A stretch of DNA of 13,538 nucleotides from the NCBI RefSeq assembly GCF_000003605.2, contig NW_003128626.1, positions 1-13,538 on the forward strand. The letters are read 5' to 3'. This stretch comes from Saccoglossus kowalevskii (Eukaryota; Hemichordata; Enteropneusta; Harrimaniidae). Positions 1 through 10,150 of the stretch are shown here, piece by piece. Below the pieces are notes generated by a model. That model made no database searches and had not been told where the DNA came from. It was given only the letters and a program-made list of their open reading frames with translations. Positions within the stretch are counted from its first letter, which is position 1. Each line of letters begins with the position of its first letter. Both the position numbers and the translations under genes were made by a program.

Positions 1-554
1 TGCTGACTGGTTCAACCCTAAAATCTACCATGTGCAATTCGTACATGCTGACTGGTTCAACCATAAATCTACCATGTGCAATTCTTACATGCTGACTGAT
101 TCAACCCTAAATCTAACACGTGTAATTTGTTCATACAAACTGGTTCAACTCTAAATTTAACATGCATATTTTTACATTCTGACTTGTTCAACCCTAAATC
201 TAACATGTGTACTTTTTACATTCTGACTGGTTCAACCCTAAATATATCATGTGTATTTTTTACATGCTGACTGGTTCAACCCTAAATCTATCATGTATGA
301 TTTTTATATGCTGACTGGTTCAACCCTAAATCTAACATGTATAATTCTTACATGCTGACGGGTACAACCCTAAATCTACCATGTGTAATTCTTATATGCT
401 GATTGGTTCAACCCTAAATCTACCATGTGTAATTCTTACATGCTGACGGGTACAACCCTAAATCTACCATGTGTAATTCTTACATGCTGACTGGTTCAAC
501 CATAAATCTACCATGTGCAATTCTTACATGCTGACTGGTTCAACCCTAAATCTA
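1..554 (+). repeat. Leading mixed monomers with a diverged CATACAAAC trimer and a GGGTAC pair
   Basis: This stretch begins mid-monomer. At 116-250 it holds an unusually diverged version of the CATACAAAC trimer: CATACAAAC at 132, then a monomer with ATGCATATTTTTACATTCTG, then one with TGTACTTTTTACATTCTG. From 351 it carries GGGTAC-bearing monomers at 357 and 445, exactly 88 bp (two monomers) apart, with a GATTGGTTC monomer between them. The layout (trimer, ladder, TGTGCAATTC monomer, ACACGTGT) resembles the approach to other cassettes but does not match one fully. CCTAAAATC near base 20 has an extra A relative to nearly all other monomers. Confidence 0.8.
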
Positions 555-1056
555 ACACGTGTATTTTTTTCATACAAACTAGTTCAACCCTAAATCTAAC
601 ATGTATATTTTTTACATTCTTACTGGTTCAACCCTAATTCTATCATGTGTACTTTTTACATGCTGACTATTTCAACCCTAAATCTACCATGTGTATTTTT
701 ACATGCTGACTGGTTCAACCCTAAATCTATAATGTGTAATTCTTACATGCTCACTGGTTCAACCCTTAATCTAGCATGCGTAATTATTACATGCTGACTG
801 GTTCAACCCTAAATCCACCATGTGTAATTCTTACATTCTGACTGGTTCAACCCTTAATCTATCATGTGTATTTTTACATGCTGACTGGTTCAACCCTAAA
901 TCTATCATGTATGATTTTTACATGCTGACTGGTTCAAAGCTAAATATATCATGTGTAATTCTTACATGCTGACTGGTTCAACCCTAAATCTATCATGTGT
1001 AATTTATACATGCTGACTGTTTCAACCCTAAATCTATCATGTATGATTTGTACATG
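555..1056 (+). repeat. Cassette B, copy 1
   Basis: Ordered set of variant monomers: the palindrome ACACGTGT, CATACAAAC (571), ATGTATATTTTTTACATTCT, GTACTTTTTACATG with GACTATTTC, a 43-bp GTATTTTTAC monomer, ATAATGTG followed by CATGCTCACTGG, AGCATGCGTAATTATTAC, CCACCATG, TGTATGATTTTTAC, CAAAGCTAAATATATC (935), a TAATTTATAC/GACTGTTTC monomer and TGATTTGTACATG (1043). CATACAAAC to CAAAGC is 364 bp, the same as copies 2 and 4. This copy carries the CCCTTAATCTAGC and TTACATTCTGACTGG variants that it shares only with copy 3. Confidence 0.9.
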
Positions 1057-1620
1057 CTGACTGGTTGAACCCTAAATCTAACATGTGTAATTCTTACATG
1101 CTGACTGGTTCAACCATAAATCTATCATGTGTATTTTTACATGCTGACTGGTTCAACCATAAATCTACGATGTGTAATTCTTACATGCTGAATGGTTCAA
1201 CCCTTAATCTAACATGTGTAATTCTTACATGCTGACTGGTTCAACCATAAATCTACGATGTGTCATTCTTACATGCTGATGGGTTCAACCCTAAATCTAT
1301 CATGTGTAATTCTTACATGCTGACTGGATCAACCCTAAATCTATCATGTGTAATTCTTACATGCTGACTGGTTCAACCCTAAATCTGTCATGTGTAATTC
1401 TTACATGCTGACTGGTTCAACCCTAAATATATCATGTGTAATTCTTACATGCTGACTGGTGCAACCCTAAATCTATCATGTGTAATTCTTACATGCTGAC
1501 TGGTTCAACCCTAAATCTATCATGTATGATTTTTACATGCTGACTGGTTCAACCCTAAATCTAACATGTGTAATTCTTAAATGCTGACTGGTTCAACCAT
1601 AAATCTACGATGTGTAATTG
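1057..1620 (+). repeat. Post-B tract, copy 1 (GATGTG, GGATC, GTCATG, GGTGC markers)
   Basis: After cassette B come CTACGATGTG and GAATGGTTCAACCCTTAATC monomers, then GATGTGTCATTC (1257) with CTGATGGG, GGATCAACCC (1326), a CTGTCATG monomer, an ATATATCATG monomer, GGTGCAACCC (1458) and TGTATGATTTTTAC. Marker spacings 1257-1326 (69 bp) and 1326-1458 (132 bp) are the same after B copy 2 (4111, 4180, 4312). Between the end of B and 1257 this copy has three extra monomers (131 bp) compared with copy 2 and one extra 43-bp monomer compared with copy 3. Confidence 0.85.
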
Positions 1621-2443
1621 TTACATGCTGACTGGTTCAACCCTAAATCTAACATGTGTAATTCTTAAATGCTGACTGGTTCAACCCTAAATCTACCATG
1701 TGTAATGCTTACATGCTGACGGGTACAACCCTAAATCTACCATGTGTAATTCTTACATGCTGACGGGTACAACCCTAAATCTACCATGTGTAATTCTTAC
1801 ATGTTGACTGGTTCAACCCTAAATCTACCATGTGTGATTCTTACATGCTGACTGGTTCAACCATAAATCTACCATGTGCAATTCTTACATGCTGACTTGT
1901 TCAACCATAAATCTAACATGTGTAATTCTTACACGCTGACTGGTTCAACCATAAATCTACGATGTGTAATTCTTACATGCTGAATGGTTCAACCCTAAAT
2001 CCACCATGTGTATTTTTTACATGCTGACTGGTTCAACCCCAAATCTACCATGTGTAATTGTTACATGCTGACTGGTTCAACCCTAAATCTACCATGTGTA
2101 ATGCTTACATGCTGACGGGTACAACCCTAAATCTACCAAGTGTAATTCTTACATGCTGATTGGTTCAACTCTAAATCTACCATGTGTAATTCTTACATGC
2201 TGACGGGTACAACCCCAAATCTACCATGTGTAATTCTTACATGCTGATTGGTTCAACCCTAAATCTACCATGTGTAATTCTTACATGCTGACGGGTACAA
2301 CCCTAAATCTACCATGTGTAATTCTTACATGTTGACTGGTTCAACCCTAAATCTACCATGTGTGATTCTTACATGCTGACTGGTTCAACCATAAATCTAC
2401 CATGTGCAATTCTTACATGCTGACTTGTTCAACCCTAAATCTA
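1621..2443 (+). repeat. Mixed monomers with GGGTAC ladders and cassette E, copy 1
   Basis: Two stretches of GGGTAC-bearing monomers (about 1717-1775 and 2114-2295) surround a tract with GATGTG, GAATGG, CCACCATGTGTATTTTTTAC (2001), AACCCCAAATC and TGTAATTGTTAC monomers. That last group, called cassette E here, recurs in the same order at about 7690-7770. The stretch ends with the GTTGACTGG, TGTGATTC, TGTGCAATTC series that also leads into the other A cassettes. Confidence 0.8.
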
Positions 2444-2940
2444 ACACGTGTAATTCGTTCATACAAACTCGTTCAACCCTAAATCTAACATGTATATTTT
2501 TTACATTCTTACTGGTTCAACCCTAAATCTAACATGTGTACTTTTTAAATGCTGACTATTTCAACCCTAAATCTAACATGTGTATTTTTACATGCTGACT
2601 GGTTCAACCCTAAATCTATCATGTGTAATTCTTACATGCTGACTGGTTCAACCCTAAATCTATCATGCGTAATTCTTACATGCTGACTGGTTCAACCCTA
2701 AATCCACCATGTCTAATTCTTACATGCTGACTGGTTCAACCCTAAATCTAACACGTGTAATTTTTTCATACAAACTAGTTCAACCCTAAATCTATCATGT
2801 GTAATTCTTACATGCTGACTGGTTCAACCCTAAATCTATCATGTGTATTTCTTACATGCTCACTGGTTCAACTCTAAATCTACCTTGTGTAATTCTTACA
2901 TGCTGACTGGTTCAACCCTAAATCTAACACGTGTATTTTT
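2444..2940 (+). repeat. Cassette A, copy 1 (shortened by four monomers)
   Basis: Begins at ACACGTGT followed by CATACAAAC (2460), and contains a second, distinct CATACAAACTAG monomer at 2767. The 307-bp gap between the two is the same in all four A cassettes (5577/5884, 8300/8607, 10978/11285). The distance from the second CATACAAAC to the marker TATTTCTTACATGCTCAC (2846) is 79 bp, against 255 bp in the other three copies, so exactly 176 bp (four monomers) are absent here. The end is approximate because the closing ACACGTGT monomer (about 2926) continues into a GTATTTTTAC unit rather than AATTATGAC. Confidence 0.87.
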
Positions 2941-3539
2941 ACATGCTGACTGGTTCAACCATAAATCTGCTATGTGTAATTCTTACATGCTGACTGGTTC
3001 AACCCTAAATCCACCAAGTGTAATTCTTGCATGCTGACTGGTTCAACCTTAAATCTACCATGTGTAATTCTTAAATGCTGAATGGTTCAACCTTAAATCT
3101 ACCATGAGTAATTCTTACATGCTGACTGGTTCAACCCTAAATCTACCATGTGTATTTTTACATGCTGACTGGTTCAACCCTAAATCTACCATGTGTATTT
3201 TTACATGCTGACTGGTTCAACCATAAATCTACCATGTGTAATTCTTACATGCTGACTGGTTCAACCCTAAATCTACCATGAGTAATTCTTACATGCTGAC
3301 GGGTACAACCCTAAATCTACCATGAGTAAATCTTACATGCTGATTGGTTCAACCCTAAATCTACCATGTGTAATTCTTACATGCTGACGGGTACAACCCT
3401 AAATCTACGATGTGTAATTCTTACATGCTGAATGGTTCAACCTTAAATCTACCATGAGTAATTCTTACATGCTGACTGGTTCAACCCTAAATCTACCATG
3501 TGTAATTCTTACATGCTGACTGGTTCAACCCTAAATCTA
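2941..3539 (+). repeat. Monomers between A1 and B2, with ATGAGTAA variants
   Basis: Ordinary 44-bp and 43-bp monomers. From about 3061 they include several with CATGAGTAA in place of CATGTGTAA, together with CAACCTTAAATC. The final part (about 3300-3539: GGGTAC, GATTGG, GGGTAC, CTACGATG, GAATGGTTCAACCTT, CATGAGTAATTC) reappears in the same order before B copy 4 at about 11689-11927. The leader therefore travels with this subtype of B. Confidence 0.82.
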
Positions 3540-4041
3540 ACACGTGTAATTCGTTCATACAAACTCGTTCAACCCTAAATCTTACATGTATATTTTTTAC
3601 ATTCTTACTGGTTCAACCCTAAATCTAACATGTGTACTTTTTACATGCTGACTATTTCAACCCTAAATCTACCATTTGTATTTTTACATGCTGACTGGTT
3701 CAACCCTAAATCTATAATGTGTAATTCTTACATGCTCACTGGTTCAAACCTAAATCTAGCATGCGTAATTATTACATGCTGACTGGTTCAACCCTAAATC
3801 CACCATGTGTAATTCTTACATGCTGACTGGTTCAACCCTAAATCTATCATGTGTATTTTTACATGCTGACTGGTTCAACCCTAAATCTATCATGTATGAT
3901 TTTTACATGCTGACTGGTTCAAAGCTAAATATATCATGTGTAATTCTTACATGCTGACTGGTTCAACCCTAAATCTATCATCTGTAATTTATACATGCTG
4001 ACTGTTTCAACCCTAAATCTATCATGTATGATTTGTACATG
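3540..4041 (+). repeat. Cassette B, copy 2
   Basis: Same order of variant monomers as copy 1, with ACACGTGT at 3540, CATACAAAC at 3556, CAAAGCTAAATATATC at 3920 and TGATTTGTACATG at 4028. The spacings of 364 and 108 bp are identical to copy 1. It differs from copies 1 and 3 and agrees with copy 4 at several points: TCTTACATGTATATT, CCATTTGTATTTTTAC, GGTTCAAACCTAAATCTAGC, and TTACATGCTG where copies 1 and 3 have TTACATTCTG. Confidence 0.9.
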
Positions 4042-4637
4042 CTGACTGGTTCAACCCTAAATCTAACATGTGTAATTCTTACATGCTGACTGGTTCAACC
4101 ATCAATCTACGATGTGTCATTCTTACATGCTGATGGGTTCAACCCTAAATCTATCATGTGTAATTCTTACATGCTGACTGGATCAACCCTAAATCTATCA
4201 TGTGTAATTCTTACATGCTGACTGGTTCAACCCTAAATCTGTCATGTGTAATTCTTACATGCTGACTGGTTCAACCCTAAATATATCATGTGTAATTCTT
4301 ACATGCTGACTGGTGCAACCCTAAATCTATCATGTGTAATTCTTACATGCTGACTGGTTCAACCCTAAATCTATCATGTATGATTTTTACATGCTGACTG
4401 GTTCAACCCTAAATCTAACATGTGTAATTCTTAAATGCTGACTTGTTCAACCATAAATCTACGATGTGTAATTCTTACATGCTGAATGGTTCAACCCTTA
4501 ATCTAACATGTGTAATGCTTACATGCTGACGGGTACAACCCTAAATCTACCATGTGTAATTCTTACATGCTGACTGGTTCAACCCTAAATCTACCATGTG
4601 CAATTCTTACATGCTGACTGGTTCAACCCTAAATCTA
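4042..4637 (+). repeat. Post-B tract, copy 2
   Basis: Carries GATGTGTCATTC (4111), GGATCAACCC (4180), CTGTCATG, ATATATCATG and GGTGCAACCC (4312) in the same order and at the same spacing as 1257-1458. It lacks the GATGTGTAATTC/GAATGG monomers found before the first marker in copies 1 and 3. It ends with one GGGTAC monomer (about 4530) and the TGTGCAATTC monomer that precedes the next CATACAA element. Confidence 0.85.
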
Positions 4638-4810
4638 ACACGTGTAATTTTTTCATACAATCTCGTTCAACCCTAAATATAACATGTATATTTTTTACAT
4701 TCTTACTGGTTCAACCCGAAATCTAACATGTGTACTTTTTACATGCTGACTATTTCAACCCTAAATCTACCATGTGTATTTTTACATGCTGACTGGTTCA
4801 ACCCTAAATC
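4638..4810 (+). repeat. C-type CATACAATC trimer, copy 1
   Basis: ACACGTGT followed by CATACAATCTCG (4654), then AAATATAACATG, then CAACCCGAAATC with GTACTTTTTACATG and GACTATTTC. The combination CATACAATC + AAATATAAC + CCCGAAATC marks a subtype of the B/A head trimer that recurs at 6483 and 9118. Confidence 0.85.
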
Positions 4811-5096
4811 TATCATGTGTATTTTTTACATGCTGAATGGTTAAACCTTAAATCTAACATGTGTAATTCTTACATGCTGACTGGTTCTACCCTAAATCTA
4901 TCATGTATGATTTTTACATGCTGACTGGTTCAACCCTAAATCTAACATGTGTAATTCTTACATGATGACTGGTTCAAGCATAAATCTACGATGTGTAATT
5001 CTTACATGCTGAATGGTTCAACCCTTAATCTAACATGTGTAATTCTTACATACTGACTGGTTCAACCATAAATCTACCATGCGCAATTCTTACATG
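4811..5096 (+). repeat. Cassette D, copy 1 (TTCTACCC marker)
   Basis: Contains a GTATTTTTTACATG/GAATGG/CCTTAAATC pair of monomers, GGTTCTACCC (4883) with TGTATGATTTTTAC, then GATGTG/GAATGG monomers and ATGCGCAATTC (gcgc at 5081). The same order recurs at about 10218-10542, with TTCTACCC at 10328 and ATGCGCAATTC at 10526, and begins again at the end of the window (TTCTACCC at 13440). In both internal copies it leads into the GGGTAC ladder of cassette A. Confidence 0.85.
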
Positions 5097-5560
5097 CTGA
5101 ATGGTTCAACCCTAAATCTATCATGTGTAATTCTTACATGCTGATTGGTTCAACCCTAAATCTACCATGTGTAATTCTTACATGCTGACGGGTACAACCC
5201 TAAATCTACCATGTGTAATTCTTACATGCTGACTGGTTCAACCCTAAATCTACCATGTGTAATTCTTACATGCTGATTGGTTCAACCCTAAATCTACCAT
5301 GTGTAATTCTTACATGCTGATGGGTACAACCCTAAATCTACCATGTGTAATTCTTACATGCTGATTGGTTCAACCCTGAATCTACCATGTCTAATTCTTA
5401 CATGCTGACGGGTACAACCCTAAATCTACAATGTGTAATTCATACATGTTGACTGGTTCAACCCTAAATCTACCATGTGTGATTCTTAGATGCAGACTGG
5501 TTCTACCATAAATCTACCATGTGCAATTCTTACATGCTGACTGGTTCAACCCTAAATCTA
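5097..5560 (+). repeat. GGGTAC ladder before cassette A, copy 2
   Basis: GGGTAC-type monomers (GACGGGTAC at 5187, GATGGGTAC at 5319, GACGGGTAC at 5407) are separated by 132 and 88 bp, with GATTGGTTC monomers between. The same 132/88 spacing occurs at 7910/8042/8130 and 10632/10764/10852. The tract ends with GTTGACTGG, TGTGATTCTTAGATGCAGAC, TTCTACCATAAATC and TGTGCAATTC monomers. The last rung to the start of A is 154 bp. Confidence 0.88.
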
Positions 5561-6287
5561 ACATGCGTAATTCGTTCATACAAACTCGTTCAACCCTAAA
5601 TCTAACATGTATATTTTTTACATTCTTACTGGTTCAACCCTAAATCTAACATGTGTACTTTTTACATGCTGACTATTTCAACCCTAAATCTACCATGTGT
5701 ATTTTTACATGCTGACTGGTTCAACCCCAAATCTATCATGTGTAATTCTTACATGCTGACTGGTTCAACCCTAAATCTATCATGCGTAATTCTTACATGC
5801 TGACTGGTTCAACCCTAAATCCACCATGTGTAATTCTTACATGCTGACTGGTTCAACCCTAAATCTAACACGTGTAATTTTTTCATACAAACTAGTTCAT
5901 CCCTAAATCTATCATGCGTAATTCCTACATGCTGACTGGTTCAACCCTAAATCCACCATGTGTAATTCTTACATCCTGACGGGTACAACCCTAAATCTAC
6001 CATGTGTAATTCTTACATGTTGACTGGTTCAACCCTAAATCTACCATGTGTGATTCCTACATGCTGACTGGTTCAACCATAAATCTACCATGTGCAATTC
6101 TTACATGCTGACTGGTTCAACCCTAAATCTATCATGTGTATTTCTTACATGCTCACTGGTTCAACTCTAAATCTACCATGTGTAATTCTTACATGCTGAC
6201 TGGTTCAACCCTAAATCTAACACGTGTAATTATGACATGCTGACTGGTTCAACCCTAAATCTACATGTATAATTCTTACATGCTGAC
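5561..6287 (+). repeat. Cassette A, copy 2 (full length)
   Basis: A 727-bp block. In order: ACATGCGT, CATACAAACTCG (5577), ATGTATATTTTTTACATTCT, GTACTTTTTACATG, GTATTTTTAC, AACCCCAAATC, ATCATGCGTAATTC, CCACCATG, ACACGTGT with CATACAAACTAGTTCATCCC (5884), ATCATGCG, CCACCATG with TTACATCCTGACGGGTAC, GTTGACTGG, TGTGATTC, TGTGCAATTC, TATTTCTTACATGCTCAC (6139), ACACGTGTAATTATGACATG and CTACATGTATAATTC. Length and marker positions are the same in copies 3 and 4. The head here reads ACATGCGT where copies 3 and 4 read ACACGCGT. Confidence 0.93.
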
Positions 6288-6482
6288 AGGTACAACCCTA
6301 AATCTACCATGTGTAATTCTTACATGCTGATTGTTTCAACCCTAAATCTACCATGTGTAATTCTTACATGCTGACGGGTACAACCCTAAATCTACCATGT
6401 GTAATTCTTACATGCTGACTGGTTCAACCATAAATCTATCATGTGCAATTCTTACATGCTGACTGGTTCAACCCTAAATCTA
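6288..6482 (+). repeat. Short GGGTAC run after A2
   Basis: Monomers of the GACAGGTAC, GATTGTTTC and GACGGGTAC types followed by a TGTGCAATTC monomer that leads into the next trimer. The equivalent stretch after A3 (9011-9117) is 88 bp shorter, a difference of two monomers. Confidence 0.8.
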
Positions 6483-6789
6483 ACACGTGTAATTTTTTCA
6501 TACAATCTCGTTCAACCCTAAATATAACATGTATATTTTTTACATTCTTACTGATTCAACCCGAAATCTAACATGTGTACTTTTTACATGCTGACTATTT
6601 CAACCCTAAATCTACCATGTGTATTTTTACATGCTGACTGGTTCAACCCTAAATCTATCATGTGTATTTTTTACATGCTGAATGGTTCAACCTTAAATCT
6701 AACATGTGTCATTCTTACATGCTGACAGGTTCAACCCTAAATCTAACATGTATAATTCTTACATGCTGACTGGTTCAACCCTAAATCTA
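6483..6789 (+). repeat. C-type CATACAATC trimer, copy 2, with D-like monomers
   Basis: CATACAATCTCG at 6499, AAATATAAC and CCCGAAATC as at 4638. It is followed by GTATTTTTTACATG/GAATGG/CCTTAAATC, TGTGTCATTC and GACAGGTTC monomers. The last series is shared with 10218-10290 and 13330-13400, so this is a partial D cassette lacking the TTCTACCC unit. Confidence 0.82.
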
Positions 6790-7247
6790 ACACGTGTAAT
6801 TCTTTCATACAAACTCGTTCAACCCTAAATCTTACATGTATATTTTTTACATTCTTACTGGTTCAACCCTAAATCTACCATTTGTATTTTTACATGCTGA
6901 CTGGTTCAACCCTAAATCTATAATGTGTAATTCTTACATGCTCACTGGTTCAACCCTTAATCTAGCATGCGTAATTATTACATGCTGACTGGTTCAACCC
7001 TAAATCCACCATGTGTAATTCTTACATTCTGACTGGTTCAACCCTAAATCTATCATGTGTATTTTTACATGCTGACTGGTTCAACCCTAAATCTATCATG
7101 TATGATTTTTACATGCTGACTGGTTCAAAGCTAAATATATCATGTGTAATTCTTACATGCTGACTGGTTCAACCCTAAATCTATCATGTGTAATTTATAC
7201 ATGCTGACTGTTTCAACCCTAAATCTATCATGTATGATTTGTACATG
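6790..7247 (+). repeat. Cassette B, copy 3 (one monomer short)
   Basis: ACACGTGT at 6790, CATACAAAC at 6806, CAAAGCTAAATATATC at 7126 and TGATTTGTACATG at 7234. CATACAAAC to CAAAGC is 320 bp rather than 364. The missing 44 bp is the GTACTTTTTACATG/GACTATTTC monomer. It shares CCCTTAATCTAGC and TTACATTCTGACTGG with copy 1, but TCTTACATG near its head with copies 2 and 4, so it is a mosaic of the two subtypes. Confidence 0.9.
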
Positions 7248-7840
7248 CTGACTGGTTCAACCCTAAATCTAACATGTGTAATTCTTACATGCTGACTGGT
7301 TCAACCATAAATCTACGATGTGTAATTCTTACATGCTGAATGGTTCAACCCTTAATCTAACATGTGTAATTCTTACATGCTGACTGGTTCAACCATAAAT
7401 CTACGATGTGTCATTCTTACATGCTGATGGGTTCAACCCTAAATCTATCATGTGTAATTCTTACATGCTGACTGGATCAACCCTAAATCTATCATGTATG
7501 ATTTTTACATGCTGACTGGTTCAACCCTAAATCTAACATGTGTAATTCTTAAATGCTGACTGGTTCAACCATAAATCTACGATGTGTAATTCTTACATGC
7601 TGAATGGTTCAACCCTTAATCTAACATGTGTAATTCTTACATGCTGACTGGTTCAACCATAAATCTACGATGTGTAATTCTTACATGCTGAATGGTTCAA
7701 CCCTAAATCCACCATGTGTATTTTTTACATGCTGACTGGTTCAACCCCAAATCTACCATGTGTAATTGTTACTTGCTGACTGGTACAACCCTAAATCTAC
7801 CATGTGTAATTCTTACATGCTGACTAGTTCAACTCTAAAT
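7248..7840 (+). repeat. Post-B tract, copy 3, and cassette E, copy 2
   Basis: GATGTG, GAATGG/CCCTTAATC, GATGTGTCATTC (7405) and GGATCAACCC (7474) keep the 69-bp spacing seen at 1257-1326 and 4111-4180. The GTCATG, ATATATC and GGTGC monomers are then absent: GGATC to the TGTATG monomer is 20 bp instead of 196, a loss of 176 bp (four monomers). From about 7690 cassette E follows: CCACCATGTGTATTTTTTAC (7709), AACCCCAAATC and TGTAATTGTTAC, as at 2001-2065. Confidence 0.86.
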
Positions 7841-8283
7841 CTACCATGTGTAATTCTTACATGCTGATTGGTTCAACCCTAAATCTACCATGTGTAATTC
7901 TTACATGCTGACGGGTACAACCCTAAATCTACCATGTGTAATTCTTACATGCTGACTGGTTCAACCCTAAATCTACCATGTGTAATTCTTACATGCTGAT
8001 TGGTTCAACCCTAAATCTACCATGTGTAATTCTTACATGCTGACGGGTACAACCCTAAATCTACCATGTGTAATTCTTACATGCTGATTGGTTCAACCCT
8101 GAATCTACCATGTCTAATTCTTACATGCTGACGGGTACAACCCTAAATCTACCATGTGTAATTCTTACATGTTGACTGGTTCAACCCTAAATCTACCATG
8201 TGTGATTCTTAGATGCAGACTGGTTCTACCATAAATCTACCATGTGCAATTCTTACATGCTGACTGGTTCAACCCTAAATCTA
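7841..8283 (+). repeat. GGGTAC ladder before cassette A, copy 3
   Basis: GACGGGTAC at 7910, 8042 and 8130 (spacings 132 and 88 bp), with GATTGGTTC monomers between and a CATGTCTAATTC unit. It then has GTTGACTGG, TGTGATTCTTAGATGCAGAC, TTCTACCATAAATC and TGTGCAATTC. Last rung to cassette A is 154 bp, as in copy 2. Confidence 0.88.
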
Positions 8284-9010
8284 ACACGCGTAATTCGTTC
8301 ATACAAACTCGTTCAACCCTAAATCTAACATGTATATTTTTTACATTCTTACTGGTTCAACCCTAAATCTAACATGTGTACTTTTTACATGCTGACTATT
8401 TCAACCCTAAATCTACCATGTGTATTTTTACATGCTGACTGGTTCAACCCCAAATCTATCATGTGTAATTCTTACATGCTGACTGGTTCAACCCTAAATC
8501 TATCATGCGTAATTCTTACATGCTGACTGGTTCAACCCTAAATCCACCATGTGTAATTCTTACATGCTGACTGGTTCAACCCTAAATCTAACACGTGTAA
8601 TTTTTTCATACAAACTAGTTCATCCCTAAATCTATCATGCGTAATTCATACATGCTGACTGGTTCAACCCTAAATCCACCATGTGTAATTCTTACATCCT
8701 GACGGGTACAACCCTAAATCTACCATGTGTAATTCTTACATGTTGACTGGTTCAACCCTAAATCTACCATGTGTGATTCTTACATGCTGACTGGTTCAAC
8801 CATAAATCTACCATGTGCAATTCTTACATGCTGACTGGTCCAACCCTAAATCTATCATGTGTATTTCTTACATGCTCACTGGTTCAACTCTAAATCTACC
8901 ATGTGTAATTCTTACATGCTGACTGGTTCAACCCTAAATCTAACACGTGTAATTATGACATGCTGACTGGTTCAACCCTAAATCTACATGTATAATTCTT
9001 AGATGGTGAC
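8284..9010 (+). repeat. Cassette A, copy 3 (full length)
   Basis: 727 bp with every marker at the same offset as copy 2: ACACGCGT (8284), CATACAAACTCG (8300), CATACAAACTAGTTCATCCC (8607), TATTTCTTACATGCTCAC (8862), ACACGTGTAATTATGACATG and CTACATGTATAATTC. It differs from copy 2 by scattered single bases, for example AATTCATACATG for AATTCCTACATG after the second CATACAAAC, GGTCCAACCC at about 8838, and TTAGATGGTGAC at the end. Confidence 0.93.
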
Positions 9011-9117
9011 GGGTACAACCCTAAATCTACCATGTGTAATTCTTACATGCTGACTGGTTCAACCATAAATCTACCATGTGCAATTCGTACATGCTGACTG
9101 GTTCAACCCTAAATCTA
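9011..9117 (+). repeat. Two monomers linking A3 to the next trimer
   Basis: One GGGTACAACCC monomer followed by CAACCATAAATC/TGTGCAATTCG. It corresponds to 6288-6482 with two monomers (88 bp) removed. Confidence 0.8.
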
Positions 9118-9520
9118 ACACGTGTAATTTTTTCATACAATCTCGTTCAACCCTAAATATAACATGTATATTTTTTACATTCTTACTGGTTCAACCCGAA
9201 ATCTAACATGTGTACTTTTTGCATGCTGACTTTTTCAACCCTAAATCTACCATGTGTATTTTTACATGCTGACTGGTTCAACCCTAAATCTATCATGTGT
9301 AATTTTTACATGCTCACTGGTTCAACCCTAAATCTATCATGCGTAATTCTTACATGCTGACTGGTTCAACCCTAAATCCACCATGTGTAATTCTTACATG
9401 GTGACTGGTTCAACCCTAAATCTATCATGTGTATTTTTACATGCTGACTGGTTCAACCCTAAATTTATCATGTATGATTTTTACATGCTGACTGGTTCAA
9501 CCCTAAATCTATCATGTGTA
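9118..9520 (+). repeat. Damaged cassette B with C-type head, breaking off at about 9520
   Basis: The head is C-type (CATACAATCTCG at 9134, AAATATAAC, CCCGAAATC). It continues with the B order: GTACTTTTTGCATG, GTATTTTTAC, CATGCTCACTGG, ATCATGCG, CCACCATG, GTATTTTTAC, TGTATGATTTTTAC. Where the other B copies have the CAAAGCTAAATATATC monomer, this one has an ordinary monomer that ends in TGTAATCTACATG (TGTAATTCTTACATG with two bases missing) and then jumps to a GACGGGTAC unit. I read it as a B copy cut by a rearrangement. Confidence 0.78.
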
Positions 9521-9775
9521 ATCTACATGCTGACGGGTACAACCCTAAATCCAGCATGTGTAATTCTTATATGTTGACTGGTTCAACCCTAAATCTACCA
9601 TGTGTGATTCTTAGATGCTGACTGGTTCTACCATAAATCTACCATGTGCAATTCTTACATGCTGACTGGTTCAACCCAAAATCTAACACGTGTAATTCGT
9701 TCATACAAACTCGTTCAACCCTAAATCTAACATGTATATTTTTTACATTCTTACTGGTTCAACCCTAAATCTAAC
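9521..9775 (+). repeat. Detached A-leader fragment fused to a post-B tract
   Basis: GACGGGTAC, GTTGACTGG, TGTGATTCTTAGATGC, TTCTACCATAAATC, TGTGCAATTC, ACACGTGT and CATACAAACTCG (9702), then the ATGTATATTTTTTACATTCT monomer. This is the standard run-in and first monomers of cassette A. It does not proceed to GTACTTTTTACATG and the A body. It switches at about 9775 to a TGTAATTCTTGCATG unit and then CTACGATG/GAATGG monomers, so it appears to be a recombinant junction. Confidence 0.78.
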
Positions 9776-10150
9776 ATGTGTAATTCTTGCATGCTGACTG
9801 GTTCAACCATAAATCTACGATGTGTAATTCATACATGCTGAATGGTTCAACCCTTAATCTAACATGTGTAATTCTTACATGCTGACTGGTTCAACCATAA
9901 ATCTACGATGTGTAATTCTTACATGCTGAATGGTTCAACCCTTAATCTAACATGTGTAATTCTTACATGCTGACTGGTTCAACCATAAATCTACGATGTG
10001 TCATTCTTACATGCTGACGGGTTCAACCCTAAATCTATCATGTGTAATTCTTACATGCTGACTGGTTCAACCCTAAATCTATCATGTGTAATTCTTACAT
10101 GCTGACTGGATCAACCCTAAATCTATCATGTGAAATTCTTACATCCTGAC
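9776..10150 (+). repeat. Post-B type tract (GATGTG/GAATGG dimers, GGATC)
   Basis: Two successive GATGTGTAATTC + GAATGGTTCAACCCTTAATC dimers 88 bp apart, then GATGTGTCATTC (9995) with GACGGGTTC and GGATCAACCC (10108). The two markers are 113 bp apart against 69 bp elsewhere, so one extra monomer is present. The repeated dimer suggests a local two-monomer expansion. Confidence 0.82.

Noticed and set aside
2843-3037. 64-codon open frame on the + strand (MYFLHAHWFN... with MLTGSTLN repeats)
   Set aside because: It is the satellite read in frame: 44 bp is not a multiple of three, so the frame shifts every monomer and only stays open because a 43-bp GTATTTTTAC unit happens to fall inside. The peptide is simply the translated repeat, with no ribosome-binding or splice context and no domain.
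9383-9577. 64-codon open frame on the + strand (MCNSYMVTGSTLN... type)
   Set aside because: Same explanation; it is kept open by a 43-bp monomer and the 2-bp shortening at about 9520. The peptide resembles the one at 2843-3037 only because both are translated repeat units.
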